A stretch of DNA of 27,049 nucleotides from Halichondria panicea. Taxonomy: Eukaryota > Porifera > Demospongiae > Suberitida > Halichondriidae. The first letter of the stretch is position 1. Every line of letters begins with the position of its first letter. The position numbers were made by a program, and so were the translations under genes. This document shows, piece after piece, positions 1-9,749 of the stretch. The stretch covers positions 6,732,672-6,759,720 of the forward strand of contig NC_087388.1 of NCBI RefSeq assembly GCF_963675165.1, given 5' to 3'. The notes below the pieces were generated by a model. That model saw only the letters and a program-made list of their open reading frames with translations. It did no database searches and had not been told where the DNA came from.

Positions 1-45
1 CTGTACACAGGGGGAGAGTAAGTACATGCAGTGACAGTGGCTCAC

Positions 46-772
46 CAGACGAGACCCCATTGCTCCATACACCTCTAAAAATGGTTGCTGTACCACGTCC
101 ATGTTGAGTCCAGTAAAGGTCAGTGTAATGCCTCCACTGGGTACAGTGTTGCTAGGAAACACAGCAGTTACATTAGGGTTGTTACGGTAACTGAACACCA
201 CTCCAAAGGAGAGTGTAGCATTATCAATAGTCACCACGACCTCTGTATCAGAGGGGACGCTGCCTGCTGCTGTAGTGCATCGAATCTCCTGAGCCATGAC
301 ATCTCTGCAGGGAAAGGTTTGAGCATTGTCTATATATTCAATACTTCCACTTACCTTATGGTGTTGTTGATGTTGATGTTGCATGGATAGCGTGATCCTC
401 CATCGACCACTAGAGTGACCGCAGTGTTCTCATGGTTACCCGCTCTTAGCTCATTACCCCGGACAGTCAGTGTAGTACCCCCCGCCAAGGGTCCAAAGGT
501 CGGTGTTACACTACTGATACCAGGATTCACAGCCGTGAAGGGTGGAGCATTGACCGTTTGAGTGCCATACAAAATCATAGTGAAGGCACTAGGGCCTGGC
601 CCTAGCTCAAATCTGATGGTGACACAGACAAACTGCCTCCCTGGCATATAGTCAGTGTCAATGGGAGTACAACCTCCATTCTGTAATGTAAGAGTAGAGT
701 TCTGAATATCGGCAAAGGTCACTCCAAGGTTGGTCCCCTTCACTGTGATTGCAGTGCCACCTTGAACTGGGC
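46..772 (-). other. IPT/TIG domains after PSI3 (plexin exons 11-12)
   Basis: Exon 11 (772-355) contains the rest of one IPT domain (GGTAITVKGTNLG) and a second (ISSVTPTFGPLAGGTTLTV). Exon 12 (304-46) contains a third (VTAVFPSNTVPSGGITLTF). Each shows the P-x-x-GP/G-G-x-x-L/I-T-V signature. Exon 12 ends phase 0 at CTG|gtgagc, followed by a 45-nt intron that reaches position 1. Confidence 0.75.
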
Positions 773-3700
773 CTGTGTGCATAGTCACGATATACAGTGT
801 GTGTGCTGGTGATATTCACTGGCTTACCAGATACTGGATCAATAGAGTTGATGGAAGGAGCAGGACAATTCCTCCCCTCAGTAACGAAGTCATTCATGGT
901 GCATTCTTGCAACACCTCACAGCTTCCCTCTGTCTTACACCATCCACACGTGAACTCTGACCCTATACTGGACGCAAGGCAGTCCGCACATTCACTGCCC
1001 AACCCACGACAATCAAACAGCGTCACTGTGTGTGTGTGTGTGTGGGCGTGGGCGGGTGGCATATGGTGACAGAGGCTGTGTCATTGCTAGTCCAGATGGT
1101 TAGTTATTGTGATTGTGTACCGTTGGTCTGTGTCATGATATTGCTGAGTGGGCGTGTAACACCGTTCCCGAACCATATCACCATGGCAACCACAGAGGAG
1201 CTGCCAGTACCCTCAGGTAGATTGAGCTGTGTGTACAATCAATCAATGGGTATCATGTGATAATTAGAGTCATGTGATGTCATTGTATGCATTCTCTTGT
1301 GATAAGGTGAATATGTGACACTAATTAGTCATCACTTTAAAGGAAGGCACTGATTGTGAAAGTGTCCAGTTGCCCCCACAACATATTAGTGTATCTGTTC
1401 CAGGGTCAACACTCTACAACATATTAGTGTATCTGTTCCAGGGTCAACACTCTACAACATATTAGTGTATCTATGTAGAGTGTTCCAGTGTCAACACTCT
1501 ACAACATATTAGTGTATCATGTAGAGTGTTCCAGGGTCAACACTCTACAACATATTAGTGTATCATGTAGAGTGTTCCAGTGTCAACCCTCTACAACATA
1601 TTAGTGTATCTATGTAGAGTGTTCCAGGGTCAACACTCTACAACATATTAGTGTATCTGTTCCAGGGTCAACACTCTACAACATATTAGTGTATCATGTA
1701 GAGCGTTCCAGTGTCAACCCTCTACAACATATTAGTGTATCTATGTAGAGTGTCAACACTCACTTTCTCACTGCCCACATTGCACACTATGGAGTTCTCG
1801 TTCTCATATTGAGCTGTTAGAGACACTCCACCCACTGAACATGAATAGTTGAAGCCATCAGTCTAATAGAGAGAAGCCATGGAAAGATGAGGATACAAAG
1901 GTCACGTGGACTTACTGGGGGTATGAGGTTCCTGGTGGTCAGTCTAAGATCCTGGACCACCCTCACTGGTATAGTGTACACCCCCCCCGTGGGGGGTGTA
2001 TCCAATAGGGGGCATAGGTCTATGAAGTTTGTAGACATAGACACCTGTAGAGGGATGTGTAGATAGAGCCAGGGGTCATAAAGGTGAATGAGCTATCACC
2101 TGTAGGAAGTTGGACACATTCCTGCAAGGAGCTGATGTTCCACTGCACTGCTTGATGAGGTTACACCATCCACAGGGACTGTTGGGCCCCAGGCAATCCT
2201 TACAACTGTGCAATCATGCAATCAGTACATCATCAGCAAGTCATGAATATGGTTAAACACACACGTACACAACCTAACCCTAACCCCCCCCCCCCCACAC
2301 ACACAGGGGCACACAAGCACACATACACCCAGGCACACAGGGTGAGGCACATACCTCTCTCCTGCTGAACACCTATAGATGATGAGTGCTTGGTTGGTGA
2401 TGTCAAATGGTACATTGAACAGAGAGCTCTGAAAGCCCAGGTTGATGGTTGCAGTCACTCCAGCATAGTCAGGTACCATCTCTGCAATACTGCAGTTATA
2501 CACTGTTCCCTGGGTGACCTCAACAGCTGGTACTATGATGGGAGGGAAACGTCCTTCACTGTCTGCCACGTGACAAGAGAAGGTCTCTCCAGGCAGGAGG
2601 GCAGGTAGGCCAGGGGAGGTGAGGTTCACTGTGAGCTGTGGGGGGTAGTGGTGGTGGTGGGTGTGGCTATTATGACACAACTACACAATCCTCACCACAC
2701 TAGCAGGAATCTCAGGATCAAGCACTAGTTGCATTGGGTCCACAGTAGCAGTAACACAGATGGTATTATCTTGTATCCATCTACTGGAGAGACTGGAGTT
2801 TTGACACTGGGTCTGACGAGAGCACTTGTTCTCCACCACACACCACCCACACAGCGGGTTGGGGTCATTGGTACAACTGGTACAGTCCATACGCTGGGAA
2901 CACTCCTCAATGGGGACTCTGAACACCTAGAGAGAGATATAGAGAGAGGGAAATGGGTGAGGGGGGTAGTGGGGGACAAGCTGGCACTAACTCACAGAGT
3001 TGTTAGTGGCTGCCGTGATGTAGTTCAATCCTTCCTGCCATGACAATTGATGTACCGTAGAGGTCACTGGTTGATTGTAGAATATTATGGTAGAAACACC
3101 AGCACCACTGATATCATGCTGTGAGGACAAGTATAGTACACACTAGTTGACCCTAAGCCCAAAAGAGGTCCGACATGAGTAACTCGATTAGTCGCTTGCA
3201 ACAATGACTTTACTGTTGAATTTTGCATGTGACCAAGCCTAATCGAGGCACTCGTGTCGTACCTCTTCTGCCCTATGCCCATGCACTTACTCCTCTTATG
3301 AATAGGTCATTGGTGGCCACAAACACAAAAGAGAACTGCTCCATCTTCACAGCTACTGAAGCAGTGGGAAGAGGACTGCCTGCAAAATTAACACGCACTG
3401 GTGCTTGGTTGTTACGACCACCATCGGGGGCAAGAACACCGACTGGAGTGGCTGTGTCACATCTGTCCCCTGTTACCTGGAGAACAGAGAAGTCAATAGA
3501 ACAATGAGTATATCACACAACCAACCTGAGGAAGCAGGCTATCGCAGTTCTCTGAGGAACCTGTTCTCCATGCTAAACCAATCTCTTCACTAGCAGTTCG
3601 TGATACAATACAAGACTTGTACTTAGCATCCAAATCAACATTGACAGCAGTGAGGTCGACCACACAAACAAAGCTTCTATCAGTGAACCCAGGTGTACAA

Positions 3701-4500
3701 ATAGTGATCACAACAGTGGGTCCAGATATCCTACTAAAGTCCTCCACTAGTGACACTCCACACACACGAGTACGTTCACTGATTGTTCGACCTCCACAAT
3801 CGAAACCAAACTCGTACAAAGCAGTCACTCCACACGTGCTGGCACCTTCACAATCAGGCATGTTGCAGACACGTAGCAGTCGAATAGCTCGCGTTTGATC
3901 AATCCTAGGTCGGTAGTCAGAGACAACATAGTAGGTAAAGTTACCACTCACAAATCCACCATAGAATTGTCGTGAAAAGTCACTAACCCCAAAAGCCAGT
4001 GGTGATGGATTATTAGAGGATCTATTGAATCCTTCTCCAAACTGTTGCAGTGTCATCCTATGCCCCATTGCTACGGTTCCCGCACCAGTGGATGCTCCAG
4101 TGTAGAAAGTGGCTCCTGATGTAATGATAGCTGCTCCAAAGTCAGGATCAGCAGAAGCTATAGCATTAGTGACAGTCCTGATAGGACCAGCACTGAGATT
4201 GCTGCCATTGTAGACAGAGCAAGAAAGATCCACTAAACACACCACCACCGTCCCAGTAGAGCTCAGAGCCAGTCCTCTAGTGATGACAGTAGCTCCTAAA
4301 TCAACTGTCTCATCTGGTGTTAGCTGTGCACTCAGTCTATACAGGTTATTGCCTGCAGCCAGGTATGCTCGCCCAGTGGAGTCCACTTGCAGTCCCGGGC
4401 CGTTGGGAGAGGCAGCAAAGTCGGAAAACGATTGACAATACAAGGTTTTCACTGATAGTAGTACTACCACCAGCTGTAGTAGAACTCTTCTTGACCCCAT
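46..4500 (-). CDS. Plexin-like receptor, N-terminal part (12 exons, continues past the left edge)
   Basis: Single-pass guidance receptor of the plexin family, which binds semaphorins outside the cell and signals through a cytoplasmic GAP domain. Exons by splice sites and frame, in transcript order: 4500-3526, 3476-3291, 3118-2996, 2926-2696, 2635-2355, 2205-2100, 2044-1916, 1862-1764, 1226-1121, 1025-828, 772-355, 304-46. All junctions are GT-AG and phase-consistent, giving 1,037 residues. The order is signal peptide, Sema (to about residue 428), PSI (about 435-475), PSI (about 599-625), PSI (about 750-785), then IPT/TIG domains to the edge. The start has a good context (G at -3, G at +4) and precedes a hydrophobic leader. 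The last intron (45-1) ends in AG exactly at the window edge. The transmembrane and GAP regions are not visible, so another Sema/PSI/IPT receptor (Met/Ron-like) is possible, but three PSI domains favour plexin. Confidence 0.85.
828..1226 (-). other. Plexin exons 9-10 with third PSI domain
   Basis: Exon 9 (1226-1121) encodes the end of the preceding beta domain. Exon 10 (1025-828) encodes CRGLGSECADC...FTCGWCKTEGSC, the third PSI motif, then starts the next IPT domain with PSINSIDPVSG. The donor at TCTG|gtaagc joins exon 11 to give DPVSGPVQGGTAITV, the standard IPT opening, which fixes the junction. Confidence 0.75.
1378..1756. repeat. Intronic minisatellite in plexin intron 8
   Basis: Nine copies of a 38-47 bp unit share the core ACAACATATTAGTGTATC, followed by a variable linker (with or without ATGTAGAGT) and GTTCCAGGGTCAACACTCT. 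Core starts are near 1378, 1417, 1455, 1500, 1547, 1592, 1639, 1677 and 1723. The array lies in the longest intron of the gene (1763-1227, 537 nt), and length differences come from the optional ATGTAGAGT block. Confidence 0.9.
1764..2205 (-). other. Second PSI domain and following IPT-like segment (plexin exons 6-8)
   Basis: Exon 6 (2205-2100) encodes CKDCLGPNSPCGWCNLIKQC, a compact second PSI motif. Exon 7 (2044-1916) and exon 8 (1862-1764) encode the next beta-rich segment, with N-glycosylation-type sites such as NYS. Phases match throughout (2/1, 0, 0). Exon 7 contains a GC-rich 10-bp perfect inverted repeat (1977-1986 and 1991-2000) encoding part of TPPTGGVYT. Confidence 0.65.
2273..2296. 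repeat. Interstitial telomere-like motif with poly-C
   Basis: CCTAACCCTAACC runs directly into a tract of about 13 C, inside plexin intron 5 (2354-2206). It is two units of the complementary telomere repeat used at the right end of this window, about 24 kb from that end. It may be chance or a micro-insertion. Confidence 0.6.
2355..2926 (-). other. First PSI domain and following IPT-like segment (plexin exons 4-5)
   Basis: Exon 4 (2926-2696) carries the cysteine knot ECSQRMDCTSC...NPLCGWCVVENKC...QTQC, a classic PSI pattern with the invariant CGWC. It ends phase 0 at a GTG|gtgagg donor. Exon 5 (2635-2355) begins LTVNLTSPGLPALLPGE and reads as a beta-rich domain with paired cysteines, in the place where plexins have IPT1 between PSI1 and PSI2. 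The IPT call for exon 5 rests mainly on position. Confidence 0.7.
2996..4500 (-). other. Signal peptide and Sema domain (plexin exons 1-3)
   Basis: Exon 1 (325 codons) opens with MGSRRVLLQLVVVLLSV, a basic N-terminus followed by a hydrophobic core, with likely cleavage near Y-C-Q-S at residues 21-24. A Sema beta-propeller follows: blade-like repeats around LYRLSAQL, the family-typical RAIRLLRVC segment, and paired cysteines (CNMPDCEGASTC, then FDCGG). Exon 2 (62 codons) holds the last blades, including FVFVATNDLFIRG, and exon 3 (41 codons) closes the domain before the first PSI. Domain identity is inferred from motif order, not from a search. Confidence 0.78.
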
Positions 4501-4638
4501 AGCTACTCGACGTACTCGTACTCGGCTAGCTAGCTAATAGTCTCCCTCTAGGAAAAGTCTGCTCGCGAGACTAGCTAGCTAACTGCTTGCAAAGAAGGGC
4601 GTGAACGTTCTATTCACATTCCAGTCATTATAGTACAT
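4501..4638 (-). promoter_or_regulatory. Upstream/5' UTR region of the plexin-like gene
   Basis: The 138 bases between the plexin start codon and the nearest mobile element must hold the 5' UTR and probably the core promoter. Tracts of repeated GCTAGCTAGC (about 4525-4535 and 4571-4581) and a CTCGCGAG palindrome (4562-4569) are visible. CTCGCGAG resembles the TCTCGCGAGA core promoter element known in animals, but its role here is inference. No TATA box is evident. Confidence 0.3.
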
Positions 4639-5250
4639 GAATTTTGTTAGCCTCGATTCCAGGCCGCTCTCAGTTGAGAAAGACGGCCTGGTACATGGTA
4701 TACACTGTCTGCGCATGCAGTCAGTTGCCCAAGATTCTTGGGGATCGAGATATCTTAGTAAATAATAGTCAGTATATTGTATATTTTACAATGATGTCAT
4801 TGCACAAATCACAGCAGTTTTAATAAAATAACACAGCTACTTACAACATTTACGACCTAGACTAGTGACTAGTTTTGTTGTGATGGCTTCTACTTCTGTT
4901 CTGCTCTTGCTCAAGGTCTCTCCAGTGTTGAAAAGTCAGATTTTGTCTTCTTTTGTACTGTGGTAGAGTGGTAGGCGTTTTTCTGTCAGTACCGACCGGC
5001 TCTGGCAAATCTACTTGCTTCCAGACACTTGTTTGATGCCATCTCAGTAAGATCAGTGCTCCTCGTATGAGCCTAGAGTTGTGATGGCGATTTCTCTCTA
5101 ATCAACCACGTGGGTGACCATAGTACAAAAGGTTAATTGATAAATTACAAAGAGTTTTACTAACAAATTTACTATTGAATCCACCCACGCGCAAACAGTG
5201 GTTACCAGGCCCTCTAGTGAGAGGGGCTAGGATCGAGGCTAGAATTTTGT
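4639..5250. mobile_element. Mutator-like non-autonomous DNA element with 9-bp target duplication
   Basis: The element spans 4648-5241 and is flanked by identical 9-bp direct repeats GAATTTTGT (4639-4647 and 5242-5250). Its ends are inverted copies starting TAGCCTCGAT, and similarity continues for about 80 bases on each side (a GGCCTGGTA block and TGTNTGCGC occur in both arms). Long terminal inverted repeats with a 9-bp duplication are the signature of Mutator-like elements. The roughly 430-base interior shows no transposase, so it is a non-autonomous copy. Confidence 0.72.
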
Positions 5251-5364
5251 ATACGCCCAGAGGAGGTCCGTGCGTGCGAATCACTACAAGTTCAGTGCTG
5301 CATTGATGTCATTGTGGTCACGTGATTAACAAAAAGAAGAATGCGTACCTGTACCTCTGTGTCA

Positions 5365-5671
5365 GAGGACAGGGGCGGATCCAGTGGGGGGCTTTGGGGG
5401 CTTGAGCACCCCCCTGGCCTTGATGACAAGCCTGAAGAATAGAATCTAGAGCTAGCTATCAACACACTGCATGTACTGGATAGCACGTAGCTACGGTTAC
5501 ATTATCATGGCCACACCCAGTTTATTACTGAGCATGAACAATAATTGTTTCCTGCATGACTCATCAATAATTATTATTGATGAGTCATGCAGAAAACACA
5601 TTGTACGTGAGTTAAAATATTTTTAGCTCCCCCCTGGCCCTATCAAGAATCCTAGATCCGCCCCTGGAGGA
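5365..5671. mobile_element. Short non-autonomous element with hAT-like termini
   Basis: Terminal inverted repeats CAGGGGCGGATCCAG (from 5370) and CTAGATCCGCCCCTG (to 5666) bound a 297-bp element flanked by the direct repeat GAGGA (5365-5369 and 5667-5671). The ends resemble hAT-type CAGGGGCGGATC termini; the 5-bp duplication is shorter than the usual 8. The centre holds a perfect 17-bp stem (5552-5568 with 5576-5592) around a 7-base loop. No coding capacity is seen. Confidence 0.68.
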
Positions 5672-6067
5672 GGTTGGAATACTGTGTGTGTAGTAGTACT
5701 AGTAGAGACAGTAATGAAAGTGTACATGAATTTTGTATTGGAGGCAGCAATGTAGAGCGGGAAATTTTTGAGGCACATATATTTTGTGGAATGGCCTCTA
5801 CGCATTATTTTCGTAGCCGATTGAAGAACCACACCATGGAAGGCCTTAGACACTGGCACTATTGACCTAGCAACCCAAGAAGGCCGGGTGCTATCGGTCT
5901 GAAACATGTGTTTTCACCCAGGAACTTTATAAAATTATGTCACATGTTTTCTTTTTGTTTTTTTGTTTTCTTTTCTATTGTCTTTTCACTTGCAATAATT
6001 ATTATTGTATATCGTATAAGCGGGTAATTTTCGTGGGCAGGCTGACCTCCACGAAATTTTATCGTAG

Positions 6068-6849
6068 GCGTGGCTTATCTGAACATAGGAATGCCGTGCA
6101 GGCCACAAGACTAAACGAAATTTTTACTCACGAAAACTACAGTGGATTGCAGTGCACTTGCACAGAAAATTCCAAACAGCAAAACCACAATCAGATAAAT
6201 TATTATGAATATCATTATCAGTTTTTGGAGTTACTCTGAACTTTTCCAAGAGTACTTTGACTTTATTACAGGTAGAAAGCATAGAGCCAACTGAAATGAC
6301 AACCACTTTTCAGCAAACACATCCATTGAACCTCTCTAGGCATGCCCCCTCCCCCCAAGAACGATTTAACATGCATGACATTTGTACACTGTACATGCAG
6401 TCAGTCAAGCATTCTTGAAATGTATTTCATGTATTTCTATGTTCAAGGCTTTTCAAGAATGCTATATCAAAGTAGCCATTCTGTAGGTATCTATGAGTGA
6501 TACTAATAGGAGTGCCCTGAGATTATATCTATATAATCACATGGAGGTGTATGACTGAGCACCTTTTTGGGCTTTTGAATTCCCCGGGCCCAGCTTGTAC
6601 ATTCAATTTGCTCATACCTGTACACCTTTAGGAATAAGCAGTGGTTCAATGAGATTCTGCTATTGTAATAAAAGTACAAGCTGAGCTTAGAATTATTATT
6701 GGTAATGAAATTCATATCTGGTGGTTTTGCTGTTTGGCAATTTTCTGTTGCAAGTGCACTGCAATCCACTGTACCGTTTCTCGAGTCAAACGAATTTTTT
6801 ACCCCACAAAACTTACCCACTATATGGACTGCTTACCGGAAGCCACGCC
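6068..6849. mobile_element. Foldback-type repeat with long inverted arms
   Basis: Bases 6139-6188 and 6721-6772 are inverted copies of each other, differing by small indels. Weaker inverted similarity extends outward to GGCGTGGCTT (6068) and AAGCCACGCC (to 6849). An inner perfect 12-bp stem lies at 6409-6420 with 6451-6462. A separate hairpin built on AATTTTCGTGG/CCACGAAATT sits just outside at about 6026-6060. No target duplication or transposase was found, so the outer limits are approximate. Confidence 0.55.
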
Positions 6850-7004
6850 TTTAAATATTTGTAACATTTTTTTTTGTTTTTTTTTTAAAGCGTAGATAGA
6901 ACAGTTTTTAAGTGAAAGCACAAACAATTAAACAGTAAACCTGTATACGAGTAAAACAAGTAGTAAAAATAATGATTGTAACGCTACTGTAACATTGTTG
7001 TATA

Positions 7005-7293
7005 ATTAGAACTGAGTTGGGTTAATACCTGACTCAGCTCTCACTAGTGCAAGAGAATTAGGCGATTTCAAAGCGTGTCCGCATCTTGACTGTGTGCCTC
7101 TGATGCATCTGATAGCTGATCTAAAGAGAAGCAAAGTCTGCAACAAATCCATGCAGACTTTGCTTCTCTTTATTAAGATCAGCTATCAGATGCATCAGAG
7201 GCACGCGGTCAAGATGCGGAAACGCTCTGAAATCGCCTGAGTCTCTTGCACTAGTGAGAGCTGAGTCAGGTATTAACCCAACTCAGTTCTAAT
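7005..7293. mobile_element. 289-bp near-perfect palindrome (MITE-like)
   Basis: Two arms of about 138 bases, 7005-7142 and 7152-7293, are reverse complements with few mismatches, separated by a 9-base loop. The outer ends read ATTAGAACTGAGTTGG and its complement. The element lies 85 bases downstream of the synthetase stop codon, so the 3' end of that transcript could run into it. No clear target duplication was seen. Confidence 0.75.
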
Positions 7294-7377
7294 GCAACGT
7301 TTATATGGCAATATACTCCACTTGGGGTATGTATCATAACAACCGTACTATACTACACACACTAGTCATAGAGTTTC

Positions 7378-7707
7378 TTATTGTATGTCATGTCCTACAG
7401 GGTTCTCCATTAGCTGCACTCTCTCATCGCTGATGTTAGTGTAGGCACAGTATGGACCAGTAGCTTCAGTACAGGCAGACCCACCACTCACTGCCTTGTC
7501 AGCACTTAGCTCCTATTACACAGTAACAACCACACACAAACTAGTAGTAGCTTACCTTGGAGGATATGAAGACAGTGTGGCCAGCTAGAGAGGTTAGGTC
7601 ATGTGACACTACACTGACCAATCGCTGCTCCTTGTTGAGTGTGTAGAAGCTCAGAGGATGACTCACATCCACCTTCATTAGTGTTGTGGCCTACAGGGAC
7701 ACACAGT

Positions 7708-7763
<56 letters not shown>

Positions 7764-8913
7764 GCACACACACACACACACACGCACACACACACACACA
7801 CACTGCCCACTCCACACACACACACACACACACACACTGCTAGCGTACCTCAGCTTGTAGCTGGGTATAGGTGAGTGTGTTTTGTCCTAGTGGATTCTCC
7901 AGTAGCAGAGTGGCTCTGAAATCACCTCCGACCAATCGAGAGCCAGGAACCATCGCCAGGTTTATATAGGGACAACAGGGGCCTTTGTTAGAGGTCTTCT
8001 CTGCTGTGATCCACATGCAAATAGAGGCACCCTCCAATCCTTTGATCTACAGGCAATGTCAATAATACAATATCATTATCATGAAGGAATAGTCTACCTT
8101 CTGTTCTTCCTCCACTAGGACGTTGCCAAGACTACCAGTGGACTTTGACCTTACAGGACCTTTAGTGGTGGACTCTATGTCATCCAGATGCGTTGCTATG
8201 ACGTCAGCGAGTATCTCCACAACCTCCTGAGTGCCACGCCCCTCCCACCACACCACCACACAGTCAGACACACGCAGACCACCCTAATACAGTGTCCTGT
8301 AGTATCATTATAATGTAGCTAATAACGAACCTTTTTCCTAAGTTTTTGTATTTTGTTGATGACTTCTCTAGCTATTCCCTCACTGATCATATGAGGAGAT
8401 GGTGTGATGTCTAGTAACACTAATAGCTCTCCTTGAGCATGTGCACTATAGCGTGAGGTCAACGAGGGGTCAACACTGTACGTTATCTAGGAAGGGGGCA
8501 AAGGTCAACTATAGCACACCCAATACTAGCAGTGTACACACAAACCTTGATGTCCTGTGTTGTCAGTGTATGACCTTCCACAATGACCTCTCCTTTAGCT
8601 TGGAACTGATATAGTTGCTGACTAGACAATGCTTTGATTGCAGGGGCTACTCTCTTCAAGTCTCCCTTTAATCTCTTCCCCAGTCTCTCACTATCGGGGT
8701 CCCCTACACACACACACACACACACAAGAGTATGAACTTTGACCTTAGGTAAGAGGTGCATGTACCCTTGAGTTGTATGCCATACTGACTGTCCTCTGCT
8801 GCTAATACCATAGCACGAACATTCAGCTCCTCTAGTATATAGCTCTCTAGAGGTCGGAGGTCATCCAGAGCTGACGAGTCTCTGTGAATCACCACCACCT
8901 CCGGAAGAGGGAA
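7378..8913 (-). other. IARS1: IleRS eukaryotic C-terminal extension (exons 22-28)
   Basis: Exons 22-24 ([35 protein letters not shown]) match the conserved eukaryotic IleRS linker. Exons 25-28 form the C-terminal domain used in animals for assembly or tRNA binding, with two ENPxG repeats ([10 protein letters not shown] in exon 26, QLMENPVG in exon 28). TAA follows two residues after HD, at 7380-7378. A TATAAA that could act as a variant poly(A) signal lies downstream at about 7309. Confidence 0.85.
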
Positions 8914-9680
8914 CTGTGTGGGCGTGTGTGAGGGTGTGTGAGGAGTGAGGGGGTGGAAGTTACCTTGACTGGTAGGACTTTGATATCTCTTATATATCGT
9001 CCCAACTCTACCACTGACTGCATTCCCGCCACCGCTCTCTCTATGTCCAGGTCAATAAGGTCAGGCCTGCAGAGGGCAAAGGTCACTCTAAATGCATTAA
9101 TCTGAACACAAAATTACTCAAAGATTGCTACCGAATCAGCTGAATTACAATTCTTTATGTATAGTTAGCTACATGTAGACATATTACTGGTTACCGTGGT
9201 TTCTGCTGTAGTAGATAGTGTAGACTAGCGTTGTCCTCAGCGAGTGTCCATGGCATGAGTGGGCGGAGTGTTTGGTACATGTGCTCTGTGAGGAACGGTG
9301 TGAAGGGTGCCATCAGTCGGACCATGGAATAGAGTACACAGTAGAGACACTGTAGAGCTTGCATGGTCCCAGTCTATAGAGGGGGGCTTATACATGGTAT
9401 CAGTGTGTGGGCGGGGAGAGTACCTTTATCCTCCTCCTGTTGAGACGCACATACCAGTTGGTGAGTTGACCTATGAACCTAACCAGCCGAGGGACGACTG
9501 TGTACAGTCTGTACTCTGTGAGGGGGCGTGTCATGACATGCCTTATATGGTCATACACATACTGGTCATCTCTTGTCGTACAAAGGTGAGCAATGACTGA
9601 ATGGTGCTCAGTATCCAGCGATCCATCACATTGGTCGGACTGAACGCTTCATCACACACAAAGCTCACTCCTGTCGTCTC

Positions 9681-9749
<69 letters not shown>

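Noticed and set aside
1977-2000. GC-rich palindrome as a regulatory hairpin
   Set aside because: It lies inside plexin coding exon 7 and encodes TPPTGGVYT in frame, so amino-acid and homopolymer composition explains it.
7599-7874. Cys/Val- or His/Thr-repeat frames over the CA microsatellite
   Set aside because: Dinucleotide repeats are open in several frames by composition; the region is an intron with clear flanking splice sites.
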